64,000 nucleotides of DNA from Pseudomonas sp. R76 (GCF_009834565.1 NZ_CP019428.1:3038001-3102000); one strand, 5' to 3'; shown: positions 44,844-54,059, counted from the first letter of the stretch. The notes: a model not told the origin generated them from the sequence alone. Made by a program: numbers and translations.

Positions 44844-46550
44844 TTAGCCTGCTGCCAACGGCGGCGTACGTGGCGGGATCAGGCGTTTGCTGCCGGTGGC
44901 TTCATATGCCGCGGCAAAGCGCAGCAGCGCTGAGTCGTCATAAGCACGCCCGGCGAAGGTCAGCCCCACCGGCATGCCGATGTCGGCCATCACGCCCATC
45001 GGCACGGTGACGGTGGGCACGCCCAGGTGGCGAATCGCGAGGTTGCCGTTGGCCACCCAGACGCCGTTGCTCCAGGCAATATCGGCGGACGCTTCGTTGA
45101 CATCGGCATCGGCCGGCCCCACATCGGCCACGGTCGGGAACAGCACCGCATCCAGCCCCAGCGTGTCCATCCAGTCTTCCAGGTCGATGCGCCGGGTTTG
45201 CTCCAGGCCGCGCAGGCCGTCCGGCACGGTGCTGATTTCGTTCCACGGCGTAATGCCGCGCTCGGCCATGCGCACGTATTCGTCCATGCCGGCGGCGAGG
45301 TCGTCTTCACGGTTGGGCAGGGTGCCGGGGTCGTGCGGGAAGATTTTCGGCCCGTCGACATCCGCCAGGCGGTTAAGCGCCGGGTCGTCATTGGCGCGCA
45401 GGAAATCATCGAATGCCCAGGCCGACAGTTCCCACAACTCGTCGTGCAAAAATTCCTTGGAGACCAAGCCACGGGTAAATACCGTCGGCGCGCCAGGGCG
45501 GTCGCCTTCGCAGTTGGAGACCAGTGGGAAGTCCACCTCGATCACTTCGGCGCCAGCCGCTTCCAGCGCTTGGCGCGCGGCGTGCCACAGGTCGATCACG
45601 CTGGCGCGGGTGTTGATTTTTTGCCCGGTCGGCCCACCGATCCCGGGTTTTTCGCTGGTGCCGGCCTCGGGGTCGGCATTGATGTACATGCGCGGTACGC
45701 CGAAGCGTTTGCCGGCGAGGGCTGCACTGTTGACCGCCAATTCAGCGTAGGACGCCGGGCGCACCGAGGCCACGCTCGGGATCGGCACCCACGGCTGCAG
45801 GCGCCACAGGTCGCCGCGCGGGTTGGGGTCTTCAGCGACCACCACATCAAGTACTTCGAGCAAGTCGGCCATGGTGCGCGCATAGGGCACCACCACGTCC
45901 ATGGTCGGCGTCAACGGCCAGTTGCCGCGCACCGAAATCACCCCGCGCGATGGCGTGTAGGCGCACAAGCCGTTGTTGGATGCCGGGCCGCGCCCGCTCG
46001 ACCAGGTTTCTTCGGCCAGGCCAAAGGCGGCGAAGCTGGCCGCCGTGGCCGTGCCCGCACCGTTGGACGAGCCCGAGGCGAACGGTGCGGTGAGGTAGTC
46101 GGCGTTATACGGGCTTTCTGCGCGGCCATACACGCCGCGCTGCATCCCGCCGTTAGCCATCGGCGGCATGTTGGTCTTGCCCAGGCAAATGGCACCGCCC
46201 GCGCGCAAGCGTTCAATGGTGAAGGCATCGCGCTGCGCGACCAGCTTGGCAAAGGCCGGGCTGCCGGATGCAGCCGTCAGGCCCTTGACCAGGTAACTGT
46301 CTTTGGCGGTGTAAGGAATGCCGTCCAATGGCCCCAAGGTTTCGCCCTTGGCCCGGCGCGCATCGGAGGCCTGGGCTTCTTCAAGGGCGTGCGGGTTGCG
46401 CACCACCACGGCGTTCAGCGCGGTCGCGGTCTGCGGCCCGTCATAGGCCTCGATACGCGCCAGGTAAGCCTGGACCAGTTCTACGGCAGTGGTCTGGCCA
46501 CTTTCAAGCGCCGCGCGCAGTTGGGCAATGGAGACTTCGGTAACTTGCAT
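44844..46550 (-). CDS. Amidase signature family protein
   Basis: A 568-residue amidase with the Ser-cisSer-Lys triad in family context: lysine in IPYTAKDSYL, the cis-serine in ASGSSNGAGTA, and the nucleophile region TWSSGRGPASNN. This last part is atypical, because most amidases read D-T-G-G-S-x-R-x-P. The serine and arginine align but the glycine pair is lost. It is longer than typical GatA-like amidases. I chose the ATG at 46550. It lies 58 bp downstream of the XRE regulator in the same direction. The substrate is unknown. Confidence 0.82.
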   Translation of the reverse strand: MQVTEVSIAQLRAALESGQTTAVELVQAYLARIEAYDGPQTATALNAVVVRNPHALEEAQASDARRAKGETLGPLDGIPYTAKDSYLVKGLTAASGSPAFAKLVAQRDAFTIERLRAGGAICLGKTNMPPMANGGMQRGVYGRAESPYNADYLTAPFASGSSNGAGTATAASFAAFGLAEETWSSGRGPASNNGLCAYTPSRGVISVRGNWPLTPTMDVVVPYARTMADLLEVLDVVVAEDPNPRGDLWRLQPWVPIPSVASVRPASYAELAVNSAALAGKRFGVPRMYINADPEAGTSEKPGIGGPTGQKINTRASVIDLWHAARQALEAAGAEVIEVDFPLVSNCEGDRPGAPTVFTRGLVSKEFLHDELWELSAWAFDDFLRANDDPALNRLADVDGPKIFPHDPGTLPNREDDLAAGMDEYVRMAERGITPWNEISTVPDGLRGLEQTRRIDLEDWMDTLGLDAVLFPTVADVGPADADVNEASADIAWSNGVWVANGNLAIRHLGVPTVTVPMGVMADIGMPVGLTFAGRAYDDSALLRFAAAYEATGSKRLIPPRTPPLAAG

Positions 46551-46608
46551 CAGGTTTTTTTCGCCGCCTTCAAGTGGGAGGTATGGCGGCAGTCTACGTA
46601 CAGATATT

Positions 46609-47043
46609 TCACAAAACCAGCGCGGCATAATCCGCATAGGCGGCGCGCATCACTTGCCACGTGGGCGCGTCAGCAGGAATCAGATGCTCGATGCGCAGCG
46701 AGGTGAGGGTGATGTCCTGGGGCATGCCGAAGGTGGTGAAGGTCGACAGGAAACTCAGCTCACCGCGCGTAGAGCGGATGCGCGTCAGCACCAGTGGCGG
46801 CATTGCATCGGGCAGTTCGGTGCTGCTCGGTATCGGTAAGCGAGCCAGTAACCGCTCCAGCGGCGCTTCCAGCGCCGTCAGTAATTTATGCAAGGTGCGC
46901 GGGCTCGGCTTGGCGCGGCCAGTTTCGAGGCAACTGAGGTGGCGCTGGGAAACACCGGTTATCAATGCCAGGTCCAGCTGGCTGAGCTTGGCGTGTCGAC
47001 GCAATTGGCGCAGGTGCTGGCCGGCAGTTGAAGGGGTGTCCAT
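46609..47043 (-). CDS. XRE-family regulator with MmyB-like C-terminal region
   Basis: A 144-residue regulator. The N-terminal helix-turn-helix (about 8-62) reads LRQLRRHAKLSQLDLALITGVSQRHLSCLETGRAKPS. The C-terminal part (FTTFGMPQDITLTSLRIEHLIP) resembles the ligand-binding end of MmyB-type regulators. A palindrome 10 bp before its start suggests autoregulation and probable control of the downstream amidase. Confidence 0.8.
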   Translation of the reverse strand: MDTPSTAGQHLRQLRRHAKLSQLDLALITGVSQRHLSCLETGRAKPSPRTLHKLLTALEAPLERLLARLPIPSSTELPDAMPPLVLTRIRSTRGELSFLSTFTTFGMPQDITLTSLRIEHLIPADAPTWQVMRAAYADYAALVL

Positions 47044-47052
47044 GGCCTGATC

Positions 47053-47069
47053 ATGACCTCCGAGGTCAT
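47053..47069. promoter_or_regulatory. Operator-like palindrome before the XRE gene
   Basis: ATGACCTC-C-GAGGTCAT is a perfect 8-1-8 palindrome centred at 47061. It lies 10 bp upstream of the XRE start and 58 bp upstream of the divergent DUF2834 start, so one protein could control both. Confidence 0.6.
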
Positions 47070-47126
47070 TGCGAGAGGCGCCACCTTATCACTATGTTGA
47101 GCCTCGATCCTTTCAAGGAAGGCACC

Positions 47127-47450
47127 ATGCGCAGACCCTATTTCGCCCTGGCCGGTTTGCTGGGATTTTCGTTGTACACCTTGGCTACGCTGCTCACGGC
47201 CGAACAATCACTGTTGGCGTTTGGGCGCGAATTGATGTCGCGGCCGGACACTGCGCAGGTGGTTATCGACCTGTACCTGATGGCGGTGCTGGCGTGTGTG
47301 TGGATGTATCGGGATGCGCGCGGGCGAGGGCGGTCGGTAGGGTCGCTGGTGCCGTACTTTTTGCTGACGGCGGTGTTTGTGTCGGTGGGGCCGTTGCTTT
47401 ACATCGTTGTGAATGGGTGTGCCGCCAAGGAATGGCAGACTGAACATTAG
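47127..47450 (+). CDS. DUF2834 family membrane protein
   Basis: A 107-residue protein with three hydrophobic segments (about 5-25, 45-65 and 75-98) in the DUF2834 pattern (LYLMAVLACVWMYRDARGRG, FVSVGPLLYIVVN). A strong ribosome site (AAGGAAGG) precedes the ATG at 47127. It is divergent from the XRE regulator. Function is unknown. Confidence 0.78.
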   Translation: MRRPYFALAGLLGFSLYTLATLLTAEQSLLAFGRELMSRPDTAQVVIDLYLMAVLACVWMYRDARGRGRSVGSLVPYFLLTAVFVSVGPLLYIVVNGCAAKEWQTEH

Positions 47451-47493
47451 CCTCGTTTATTTATAGCGTTTTATTTGAGAGCGCTAGATGAGC

Positions 47494-47516
47494 GCGCACT
47501 GTGAAACACAGTGCGC
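47494..47516. terminator. Hairpin between convergent genes
   Basis: A perfect 10-bp stem (GCGCACTGTG/CACAGTGCGC) with an AAA loop lies between the DUF2834 gene and the convergent protease remnant. There is no U-run on either side, so efficient intrinsic termination is doubtful. Confidence 0.5.
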
Positions 47517-47543
47517 CGGCCCCGTTGGCACAAAGGATAGTTA

Positions 47544-48289
47544 TTAACGCGGTGTTTGCGGTCGTTCCCGGGGGCGACCATTGTAGTGTGGATAAAGCGT
47601 CGGCAGGAATGTTTTGTCATTTTCACTGAGCACGTAATTAGCGCCAGTCGACGGTTGCTTCCATAGTAGTTTATCGTTCATGGCGTAGTGCATGATTGAT
47701 TGTTGATCATAGGGTGACGTGATGACGTCGGCAGGATCGGCTTTTTTAAAAATATTGTGGTAGGTGCGGGGGACGCCCCAATTGTATTCGTTTTCGAAGT
47801 GCTTGTAAGTTTCTCGTATATTGAATTCAAGCGTTCTATCGGGATGTTGATGCTCATGCAGCAGGCCGAGTGCATGTCCAAATTCATGCAGGATATTCGC
47901 TGAAAGATTTCCCGTGTCGGGAGGGTAGTCGATATGCATAGTCGGCTCATTGGGCGGAATGTTTAGCGCTTCAGTTCCAATGACTGACCAGGTTCCCGTT
48001 TCTGCCTTGCTGGTGGAGATGCGGATGTCGCCTTTAGACCCGTCAACAAATTTTAGCTGTAAGTTGATCAGTGGGCCGTAAGTGTCTTCTATGATTTTTT
48101 TATAAATTCTTGTTCGTGCGCCGGGGTGTCCATGAAGGCGATAGTCAGTGTCGTGTGTTGCGGCCATAAATTCAATTTACTGGCGACGCCACGTTTATTT
48201 CTAACGGTCGACGCCGCAGTGGACGCTTCAGCGGACAGCGGATCAATTGAAACGGCGGAATGATAAGTCGGGGGAGATTTAACTATCAT
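47544..48289 (-). pseudogene. Astacin-like (M12A) metalloprotease interrupted by a frameshift
   Basis: The 5' part (48289 to about 48100) encodes MIVKSPPTYHSAV...TLTIAFMD...EQEFIKK and stops one codon later. The remaining sequence continues one frame over (IIEDTYGPLINLQLKFVDG... to 47544). It contains the zinc motif HEFGHALGLLHEHQHP and the Met-turn SIMHYAM. The neighbouring paralogue (48503-49279) has both halves in one frame, which shows that the two parts belong together. The break is at an A7 run (minus strand, 48095-48101); eight As would restore the frame. It may be a pseudogene, a phase-variable gene, or a -1 ribosomal frameshift at A-AAA-AAA. There is no signal peptide. GC is low relative to neighbours. 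Confidence 0.75.
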
Positions 48290-48502
48290 GGTTTTTCGCT
48301 CTTCTTGGCATCTGCTGCCGTTGCTTTACATCGTCGCGAATAGGGGCCGAGATGAATGACCAGCTGCCTCTATAAGCAGGAGGTGTGCCAGTTGTTACGA
48401 ATCACATCGAAACCTGCGTTCCCTGTGACGGGCGAGTTCGCATTCGCGCGCCTACCCGCATGTGCGAGGTTTCGCCTCCCGATCAGTGGTGGAAGCCAAA
48501 CT

Positions 48503-49279
48503 TTAAAAAATTTTGAAAAAGTATTTCGTTTTCAGTGGGTTGTGGTGCTTTTCGACGATTTTAGTCGGGTAGAGCGACTTCCAGAAGGCACGGTCTTCAT
48601 CGGAAGGTTTAAAGCTAATATTGATGTCTTCATGTTTCCACAGAACGTCTTTGCTCAGTCCGTAGTGCATGATTGATTTTTGATCATAGTGTGAGTGGGT
48701 TATGTCGGCAGGTTTAAGTTTTTTTAAAATATTTTCATAAGTTTCTGCCTGGCTCCACTGTGCATGTTTTTTGTAAATTCTATACGTTTTTGCAATATTG
48801 AACTCAAATGATCTGTCCGGATGCTGGTGTTCATGTAACAATCCCAGTGCATGTCCAAATTCATGGATTATATTTCTTTTTGCACTGTCTTTAGTGCTGT
48901 TGAAGTCGAAATGCATGGTTGGCTGGTCGGCAGGAATTTTTTTGGCATCAGTGCCTACCATTGACCAGTTTCCGTTTAACGTCTTACTCGTGGAGATGCG
49001 GATATCGGCTTCAGTGCCTTCAACGAATTTCAGTGTCAGATTAATCAGTGGTGAATAAGTGTCCTTGATATACTTTTTTATAAACTGTTGCTTTGACGGC
49101 GTGGTGTCCATAAACGCGATAGTCAGTGTGCCGTTCTGTGGCCATAGTTTTTGCGTATCGGCCACGCCGCGTTTGGTTCGGGTGACGTGAGCGGCACTCG
49201 TCGTTTCAGTGCTCGCCGGTGCATGACCAAAATCGGCCGAATAGGCGGGGTTATAAGGCGCAGAGTTTGAAATGTTCAT
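48503..49279 (-). CDS. Astacin-like (M12A) metalloprotease
   Basis: A 258-residue metzincin protease. The zinc motif HEFGHALGLLHEHQHP places ligands His139, His143 and His149 with catalytic Glu140, and the Met-turn is KSIMHYGL. The region after TRTKRGVA (34-40) starts the catalytic domain; the K-R-G step looks like a maturation site. The first 30 residues are Ser/Thr/Ala/Pro-rich without a hydrophobic signal, so any export would not use Sec; a type III- or type VI-type route is possible but unproven. It is AT-rich compared with flanking genes and paralogous to the broken gene downstream. The start at 49279 agrees with the shared N-terminal pattern. Confidence 0.82.
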   Translation of the reverse strand: MNISNSAPYNPAYSADFGHAPASTETTSAAHVTRTKRGVADTQKLWPQNGTLTIAFMDTTPSKQQFIKKYIKDTYSPLINLTLKFVEGTEADIRISTSKTLNGNWSMVGTDAKKIPADQPTMHFDFNSTKDSAKRNIIHEFGHALGLLHEHQHPDRSFEFNIAKTYRIYKKHAQWSQAETYENILKKLKPADITHSHYDQKSIMHYGLSKDVLWKHEDINISFKPSDEDRAFWKSLYPTKIVEKHHNPLKTKYFFKIF

Positions 49280-49471
49280 GCTTTAGCCTCTTTAGGGTAA
49301 GGGGGCTGCCGTCACTGCCGACGAGCATGAAATGTGTGGTTGTATTGACGATTTAGTTCCAGTTTTCTGTAGGACTCGCTTCAATCGCACCGCAGTCTAA
49401 TTACGCAAAGTATGTAAGCTCGAGGCGGCCTTTTGAGGCGAGTTTTCACCTTCTTTTAGAACCAAACAACC

Positions 49472-50638
49472 CTAGCTGTACGAGCGAGCACTCGTTCGGT
49501 CCACCAACCGAATGCTGTCTCGCCCGCCGCGCTTGGTTTCGTAGAGCGCGGTGACGCCCTGTTCGATCAATGCCGTGAGGTTCTCCGGTGGTTGGTCGAA
49601 CAGGTTTGCACCGATGCTCAAGGTCACCGGCGCCGGGGTGGTGAAAGTCGCAGATGTCGTTTGCTGGAACTGCTCACGCAAACGACTGCCCAGTTCAACG
49701 ATTTGCTGCGTCGAAGCCTTGTTCAGCAGGATCACAAATTCATCCCCTCCCAGGCGTGCCGCCAATGCACCTCTGGGCACCACCGCGCGGATCATTTCGC
49801 TCAAGGCGATCAGCAAGCGGTCGCCGGCGCTGTGGCCGTAGAGGTCGTTGACCAGTTTGAAATTGTCGATGTCGATCAATAGCAAGGCGCCCGGTTGTGC
49901 GGGCGATACCTGGGCCAACAGCTGCGGCGCGCGTAAATCGAGGGCGCGACGGTTGTACAGCGCTGTCAGCGGGTCGCGGGCCGCCAGGCGGGCGATTTGT
50001 TGTTCACGCCGATAGCGTTCCGAGCCGGTCATCGACAAGGCGATCAGCATGATCGCCATCGCACCTTCCACCAACGAGACCTGGATAATCTCGCCCTTGA
50101 ACGCGGCGAGGTCGATCAGCGTGCCAGGTATCAGCACCGACAGCGCCTTGGCCACGTAGAACGCGCCGTGCAGCAGCAACACATAGCGCAACTGCACGGC
50201 GCCGATGCTCAAGGATTTGCCGTGGGGGCGCAGCAGGAAGCTGGCGCGCAGGGTCGGCAGCGCCACCAGCAGCGACTGCACGGCCAGCATGGCTTTGGAC
50301 CACGACAGGTCGGTTGGCAATGCGAGCATGCCGAGCCAGATGATCAGCAACAGCAGCCACAGCCGCGACAGGCGCACCTGGGTAAAGCGGGCCACGCCGA
50401 GTAAAAACAGGAAGTGTGCGGTCACCAGCAGGCCGTTGGCGAACCAGATACCTATCATCAACAGGCCGCTGCCGCGCAGCAACGCCAGGGTGGAACCGAG
50501 GCTGATGGTCGCAAAGCCTGCGGCCCAGAACAGCAGCGACGGCTCGCGCACGCTGCGCCACTCAACGGCCAGGTACAGGGCCGCGGCCGCGGCGAGCGCA
50601 ATGCTCAGGGTCAAAATCGTAGGAGGGTCGAGCGTCAT
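49472..50638 (-). CDS. Membrane diguanylate cyclase (GGDEF)
   Basis: A 388-residue protein with about seven hydrophobic segments in the first 210 residues, then a GGDEF domain (about 225-385). The active-site motif RLGGDEFVIL is intact, as are DPLTALYNRRALD and LLLIDIDNFKLVND, so c-di-GMP synthesis is expected. The inhibitory RxxD site before the motif is absent. I chose the ATG at 50638; the upstream frame lacks a ribosome site. The integral sensor is unidentified. Confidence 0.87.
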   Translation of the reverse strand: MTLDPPTILTLSIALAAAAALYLAVEWRSVREPSLLFWAAGFATISLGSTLALLRGSGLLMIGIWFANGLLVTAHFLFLLGVARFTQVRLSRLWLLLLIIWLGMLALPTDLSWSKAMLAVQSLLVALPTLRASFLLRPHGKSLSIGAVQLRYVLLLHGAFYVAKALSVLIPGTLIDLAAFKGEIIQVSLVEGAMAIMLIALSMTGSERYRREQQIARLAARDPLTALYNRRALDLRAPQLLAQVSPAQPGALLLIDIDNFKLVNDLYGHSAGDRLLIALSEMIRAVVPRGALAARLGGDEFVILLNKASTQQIVELGSRLREQFQQTTSATFTTPAPVTLSIGANLFDQPPENLTALIEQGVTALYETKRGGRDSIRLVDRTSARSYS

Positions 50639-50748
50639 GTCGTGCCGGGTCTGCCTGGGTGTGCGCTTTAAGTCGGGATTGTAAGCGCACACGCAGGTTT
50701 TTCGGAGCATTCCGTGTAGTAGCACACGGCCAGCCGATGATCGGCGGG

Positions 50749-51960
50749 TCAGACGCCTTTAGTCGAAGGCAGCAAGATCGTGAGGATGCCCGCCAGCGGC
50801 AGGAACGAGCAGATCTTGTAGACGTACTCGATGCCATGGTTGTCGGCGAGCAAGCCCAGTAGTGCGGCACCAATGCCACTGAAACCGAACATCAGGCCGA
50901 AGAAGATGCCGGCGATCATCCCCACATTGCCCGGCACCAGTTCCTGGGCGAACACCACGATGGCCGAGAAGGCCGAGGCGATGACGAAGCCGATCACCAC
51001 ACTGAGCACGGCGGTCCAGAACAGGTCGACGTAGGGCAGGGCCAGGGTGAACGGCGCAGCGCCGAGGATCGAGAACCAGATGACTTTCTTGCGGCCGATC
51101 TTGTCGCCGATCGGGCCACCGGCGAAGGTGCCGACGGCCACCGCACCGAGGAACAGGAACAGGTACATCTGCGAGCTGGCCACCGACAGGTGGAATTTCT
51201 CGATCAGGTAGAAGGTGAAGTAGCTGGTCAGGCTGGTCATGTAGAAGTATTTGGTAAACACCAGCAGCGCCAGCACCACCAGGGCAAACGTCACGCGGCC
51301 TTTGGACAAGCCGTGGGTGGCCTTGCCGCCTTGCTTGAGCTTGAACAGGTTGAGGTGGTTGCGATACCAGCGGCTCAGGCCGTACAGCACCAAAATGGCG
51401 AACACGGCGAACAGCCCGAACCAGGCGATATGGGTTTGGCCGTAGGGAATGATGATCGCCGCCGCCAGCAACGGGCCGAAGGCGCTGCCGGTGTTGCCGC
51501 CGACCTGGAACGTCGATTGCGCCAGGCCGTAGCGGCCGCCGGAGGCCAGGCGCGCCACGCGCGAGGTTTCCGGGTGGAAGGTCGAGGAGCCAACGCCGAC
51601 CAGCGCCGCCGCCAGCAGGATCGCCGGGAAGCTGCCGACAAACGCCAGCATCAGAATGCCGATCAGGGTGCACACCATGCCGGCCGGCAGCAGCCACGGC
51701 TTGGGATGGCGGTCGGTGTGGTAGCCGATCCAGGGTTGCAGCAGGGACGCGGTCAGTTGGAAGGTCAGGGTGATCAGGCCGACCTGGGTGAAGCTCAGCC
51801 CGTAGTTGGTCTTGAGCATCGGGTACACCGACGGCAGCACGGCCTGGATCAGGTCATTGATCATGTGCGCCAGGGCGCAGGCGCCGAGAACGCGCATGAC
51901 CAAGGGGCTTATTTGCGGTGTGGCGGTTGCAGCGGCAGGTGACGCGGTCAGGCTCGACAT
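50749..51960 (-). CDS. MFS transporter (fosmidomycin-resistance type)
   Basis: A 403-residue, 12-segment MFS protein. It resembles Fsr-type efflux pumps by the N-terminal ALAHMINDLIQAVLPSVYPML and GYHTDRHPKPWLLPAGM blocks. The motif GGPIGDKIGRKKVIW lies between segments 8 and 9. Efflux of phosphonate-like or other drugs is the family expectation. It is divergent from an AraC regulator with 79 bp between, which may control it. Confidence 0.86.
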   Translation of the reverse strand: MSSLTASPAAATATPQISPLVMRVLGACALAHMINDLIQAVLPSVYPMLKTNYGLSFTQVGLITLTFQLTASLLQPWIGYHTDRHPKPWLLPAGMVCTLIGILMLAFVGSFPAILLAAALVGVGSSTFHPETSRVARLASGGRYGLAQSTFQVGGNTGSAFGPLLAAAIIIPYGQTHIAWFGLFAVFAILVLYGLSRWYRNHLNLFKLKQGGKATHGLSKGRVTFALVVLALLVFTKYFYMTSLTSYFTFYLIEKFHLSVASSQMYLFLFLGAVAVGTFAGGPIGDKIGRKKVIWFSILGAAPFTLALPYVDLFWTAVLSVVIGFVIASAFSAIVVFAQELVPGNVGMIAGIFFGLMFGFSGIGAALLGLLADNHGIEYVYKICSFLPLAGILTILLPSTKGV

Positions 51961-52039
51961 GCAGGCATTCCATACAGGGCAGCGAACAGGGGCGGCGAGT
52001 ACTTAAGCTCGCCGTCCGTTTCTAAATGTTGCGGTGTTT

Positions 52040-52879
52040 ATGCTAGATTTGCTGAAAATGCCTGTCTCGCGAAATTCGGGCGCCAACTGTTGCAAAAAGG
52101 GCGAAATCATCAAACCACTGGATGTATTTCTGCGGGAGATCGACGAAGGCGACTGGTCTGTGATCAGTTCCGCCACCGATTATCCCGAAAATTGGGTGAT
52201 CCCCGAGCACAGCCACGAGAAGCATCAACTGTTGTATGCGGTTGAAGGCGTGATGGTGGTGTACTCGGCGCTGAACCAATGGACGGTGCCGCCCAATCGC
52301 GGCTTCTGGATGCCCTGCGGGCAAGTGCATTCGCTGCGCTGCGTCGGCACCTTGAAAATGCGCAGCGTATTTGTGCGCCCGGAGCGCTTTCCCAACCTGC
52401 CCACCGAGCCCAAGACCGTCAGCGTCTCGCCGCTGCTGAGCGAGTTGATCAAGGCTTCGGTCAGCTTGAAACCGCCGTACGCCGAGGATTCGCGTGACGC
52501 GCGGATCATGCACCTGATCCTCGATGAGCTGGCGATTCTGCCCGCATTGCCGCTGTCGCTGCCCCAGCCTGCGGACCTGCGCATCAACCGTATTTGCCAG
52601 GCGCTGCAACACGAGCCGGGGGACGCTTCAACGGTGGCGGATTGGAGTGAACGGCTGGCCCTGGACCAAAAAACCATCCAGCGCCTGTTCCGCAAGGAAA
52701 CCGGCCTGACCTTCGGCCAATGGCGCCAACAGGCGCGCTTGCTGTTGGCGCTGGAGCGCATTGCGGTAGGGGAGAAGATCATCGATGTGGCCATCGAGTT
52801 GGGCTATGAAAGCCCGAGCGCCTTTACCAGCATGTTCAAGAAGCAGTTTGGCAAGACGCCGAGTCAGTTTTTCAGGTAG
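52040..52879 (+). CDS. AraC-family regulator with N-terminal cupin
   Basis: A 279-residue regulator. The N-terminal cupin-type sensor (about 30-130) contains IPEHSHEKHQLLYAVEGVMVV. The C-terminal double HTH (about 185-279) contains QKTIQRLFRKETGLTFGQWRQQARLLLALE and VAIELGYESPSAFTSMFKKQFGKTPSQFF. I used the ATG at 52040; a GTG two codons earlier and an ATG at 52058 are alternatives. Its last eight bases overlap the convergent MFS gene. Its divergent neighbour, the fosmidomycin-type pump, is the likely target. Confidence 0.85.
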   Translation: MLDLLKMPVSRNSGANCCKKGEIIKPLDVFLREIDEGDWSVISSATDYPENWVIPEHSHEKHQLLYAVEGVMVVYSALNQWTVPPNRGFWMPCGQVHSLRCVGTLKMRSVFVRPERFPNLPTEPKTVSVSPLLSELIKASVSLKPPYAEDSRDARIMHLILDELAILPALPLSLPQPADLRINRICQALQHEPGDASTVADWSERLALDQKTIQRLFRKETGLTFGQWRQQARLLLALERIAVGEKIIDVAIELGYESPSAFTSMFKKQFGKTPSQFFR

Positions 52880-54059
52880 TTCGGATGGCCTTGTGTGCGG
52901 CTGCAGAGCACCGTGAGGTCTGGTACGCCAACAGACTGGCGACGCCCAGCAATGCCGCGCTGAGTTCAAAGGTCGCCCGGTAGCCGCTCAGGTCGAACAC
53001 CACGCCGCCGAGTGTGGCACCGGAGGCGATTGCCAATTGGATGATAGCGACCATCAGTCCGCCGCCTGCCTCGGCATCGTTCGGCAGCACCCTCGACAAC
53101 CACGTCCACCAAGCCACTGGCGCGGCCGTGGCAATCAGCCCCCACAGGCCCAGCAAAACGGTGGTAGCGGTTGGCGAGCGCCCCACTGCAACCAGCCCCA
53201 GGGCGATCACCGCCATTACCAGTGGGATAGCCATCAACGTGAAGTACAGGCTGTTTTTCAGCACGCGCTCAATCAGGAACGTCCCCGCAAGCCCAGTCAA
53301 CCCCAGCACCAACAACATGAGTGAAAGCGTGGGCACACTGACTTGGGTCACGTTCTCCAAGAATGGGCGCAGGTAAGTGAACAGCATGAACTGCCCCATG
53401 AAGAACACACTGGCGGCCGCCATGCCCAAGGCCACGGGCGTGCTCTTCATCAGGCGAAATACGTTGCCGGTCTTGGCTGCAGCGTCCGCCTTGATCGAAG
53501 GCAGGCTTATCAGCAGCCACACGCTGGCCACAATCGCCACCGGCACAACGCAGAAGAACGCGCCACGCCAACCGATCAGTCCGCCGAGGAAGCTACCCAA
53601 CGGTGCTGCAATCACCGTCGCCAGCGCGTTCCCGCCATTGACGAGCGCTAAGGCACGCGGCACTTGCGCGGCGGGCACCAAGCGCATCGCGGTAGCGGCG
53701 GACAGCGACCAGAAGCCGCCAATCGCCACGCCGATCAACGCACGGCCGAGCATGAACGCCAGGTAGTTTGGCGCCAGCGCCACCACCGTTCCGGACAGGA
53801 TCATGAGCACAGTCAGCGCCAACAACAAACCTTTGCGATCCACCCGCGCAGCCACTGCGGCAATGGCCAGGCTGGTCAGCAAGGCGAACAGCCCAGACAC
53901 TGAAATGCCTTGGCCGGCCTGGCCTTCAGAGATGTGCAGGTCGGCCGCCAACGGCGTCAACAGGCTCACGGGCATGAATTCAGACGCCACAAGGGCGAAC
54001 GCCGCGAGGGACATGGCGAGTACCGCGCCCCAGTGGGGCGTAAGAGCGTTTTGGGACAT
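52872..54059 (-). CDS. MFS transporter (DHA1/arabinose-efflux type)
   Basis: A 395-residue, 12-segment MFS protein. It contains FMPVSLLTPLAADLHISEGQAGQGISVSG at segment 1-2, LLTSLAIAAVAARVDRKGLL as motif A and GGFWSLSAATAMRLVPAAQVPRAL in the central region, typical of sugar/drug efflux pumps of the YdhP/AraJ group. Its ATG overlaps the stop codon of the hydrolase gene by one base (TAATG), so the two are co-translated. Confidence 0.85.
   Translation of the reverse strand: MSQNALTPHWGAVLAMSLAAFALVASEFMPVSLLTPLAADLHISEGQAGQGISVSGLFALLTSLAIAAVAARVDRKGLLLALTVLMILSGTVVALAPNYLAFMLGRALIGVAIGGFWSLSAATAMRLVPAAQVPRALALVNGGNALATVIAAPLGSFLGGLIGWRGAFFCVVPVAIVASVWLLISLPSIKADAAAKTGNVFRLMKSTPVALGMAAASVFFMGQFMLFTYLRPFLENVTQVSVPTLSLMLLVLGLTGLAGTFLIERVLKNSLYFTLMAIPLVMAVIALGLVAVGRSPTATTVLLGLWGLIATAAPVAWWTWLSRVLPNDAEAGGGLMVAIIQLAIASGATLGGVVFDLSGYRATFELSAALLGVASLLAYQTSRCSAAAHKAIRTT

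Noticed and set aside
45027..46706. 559-residue open frame on the plus strand
   Set aside because: Antisense to the amidase gene and Arg/His-rich without domains.
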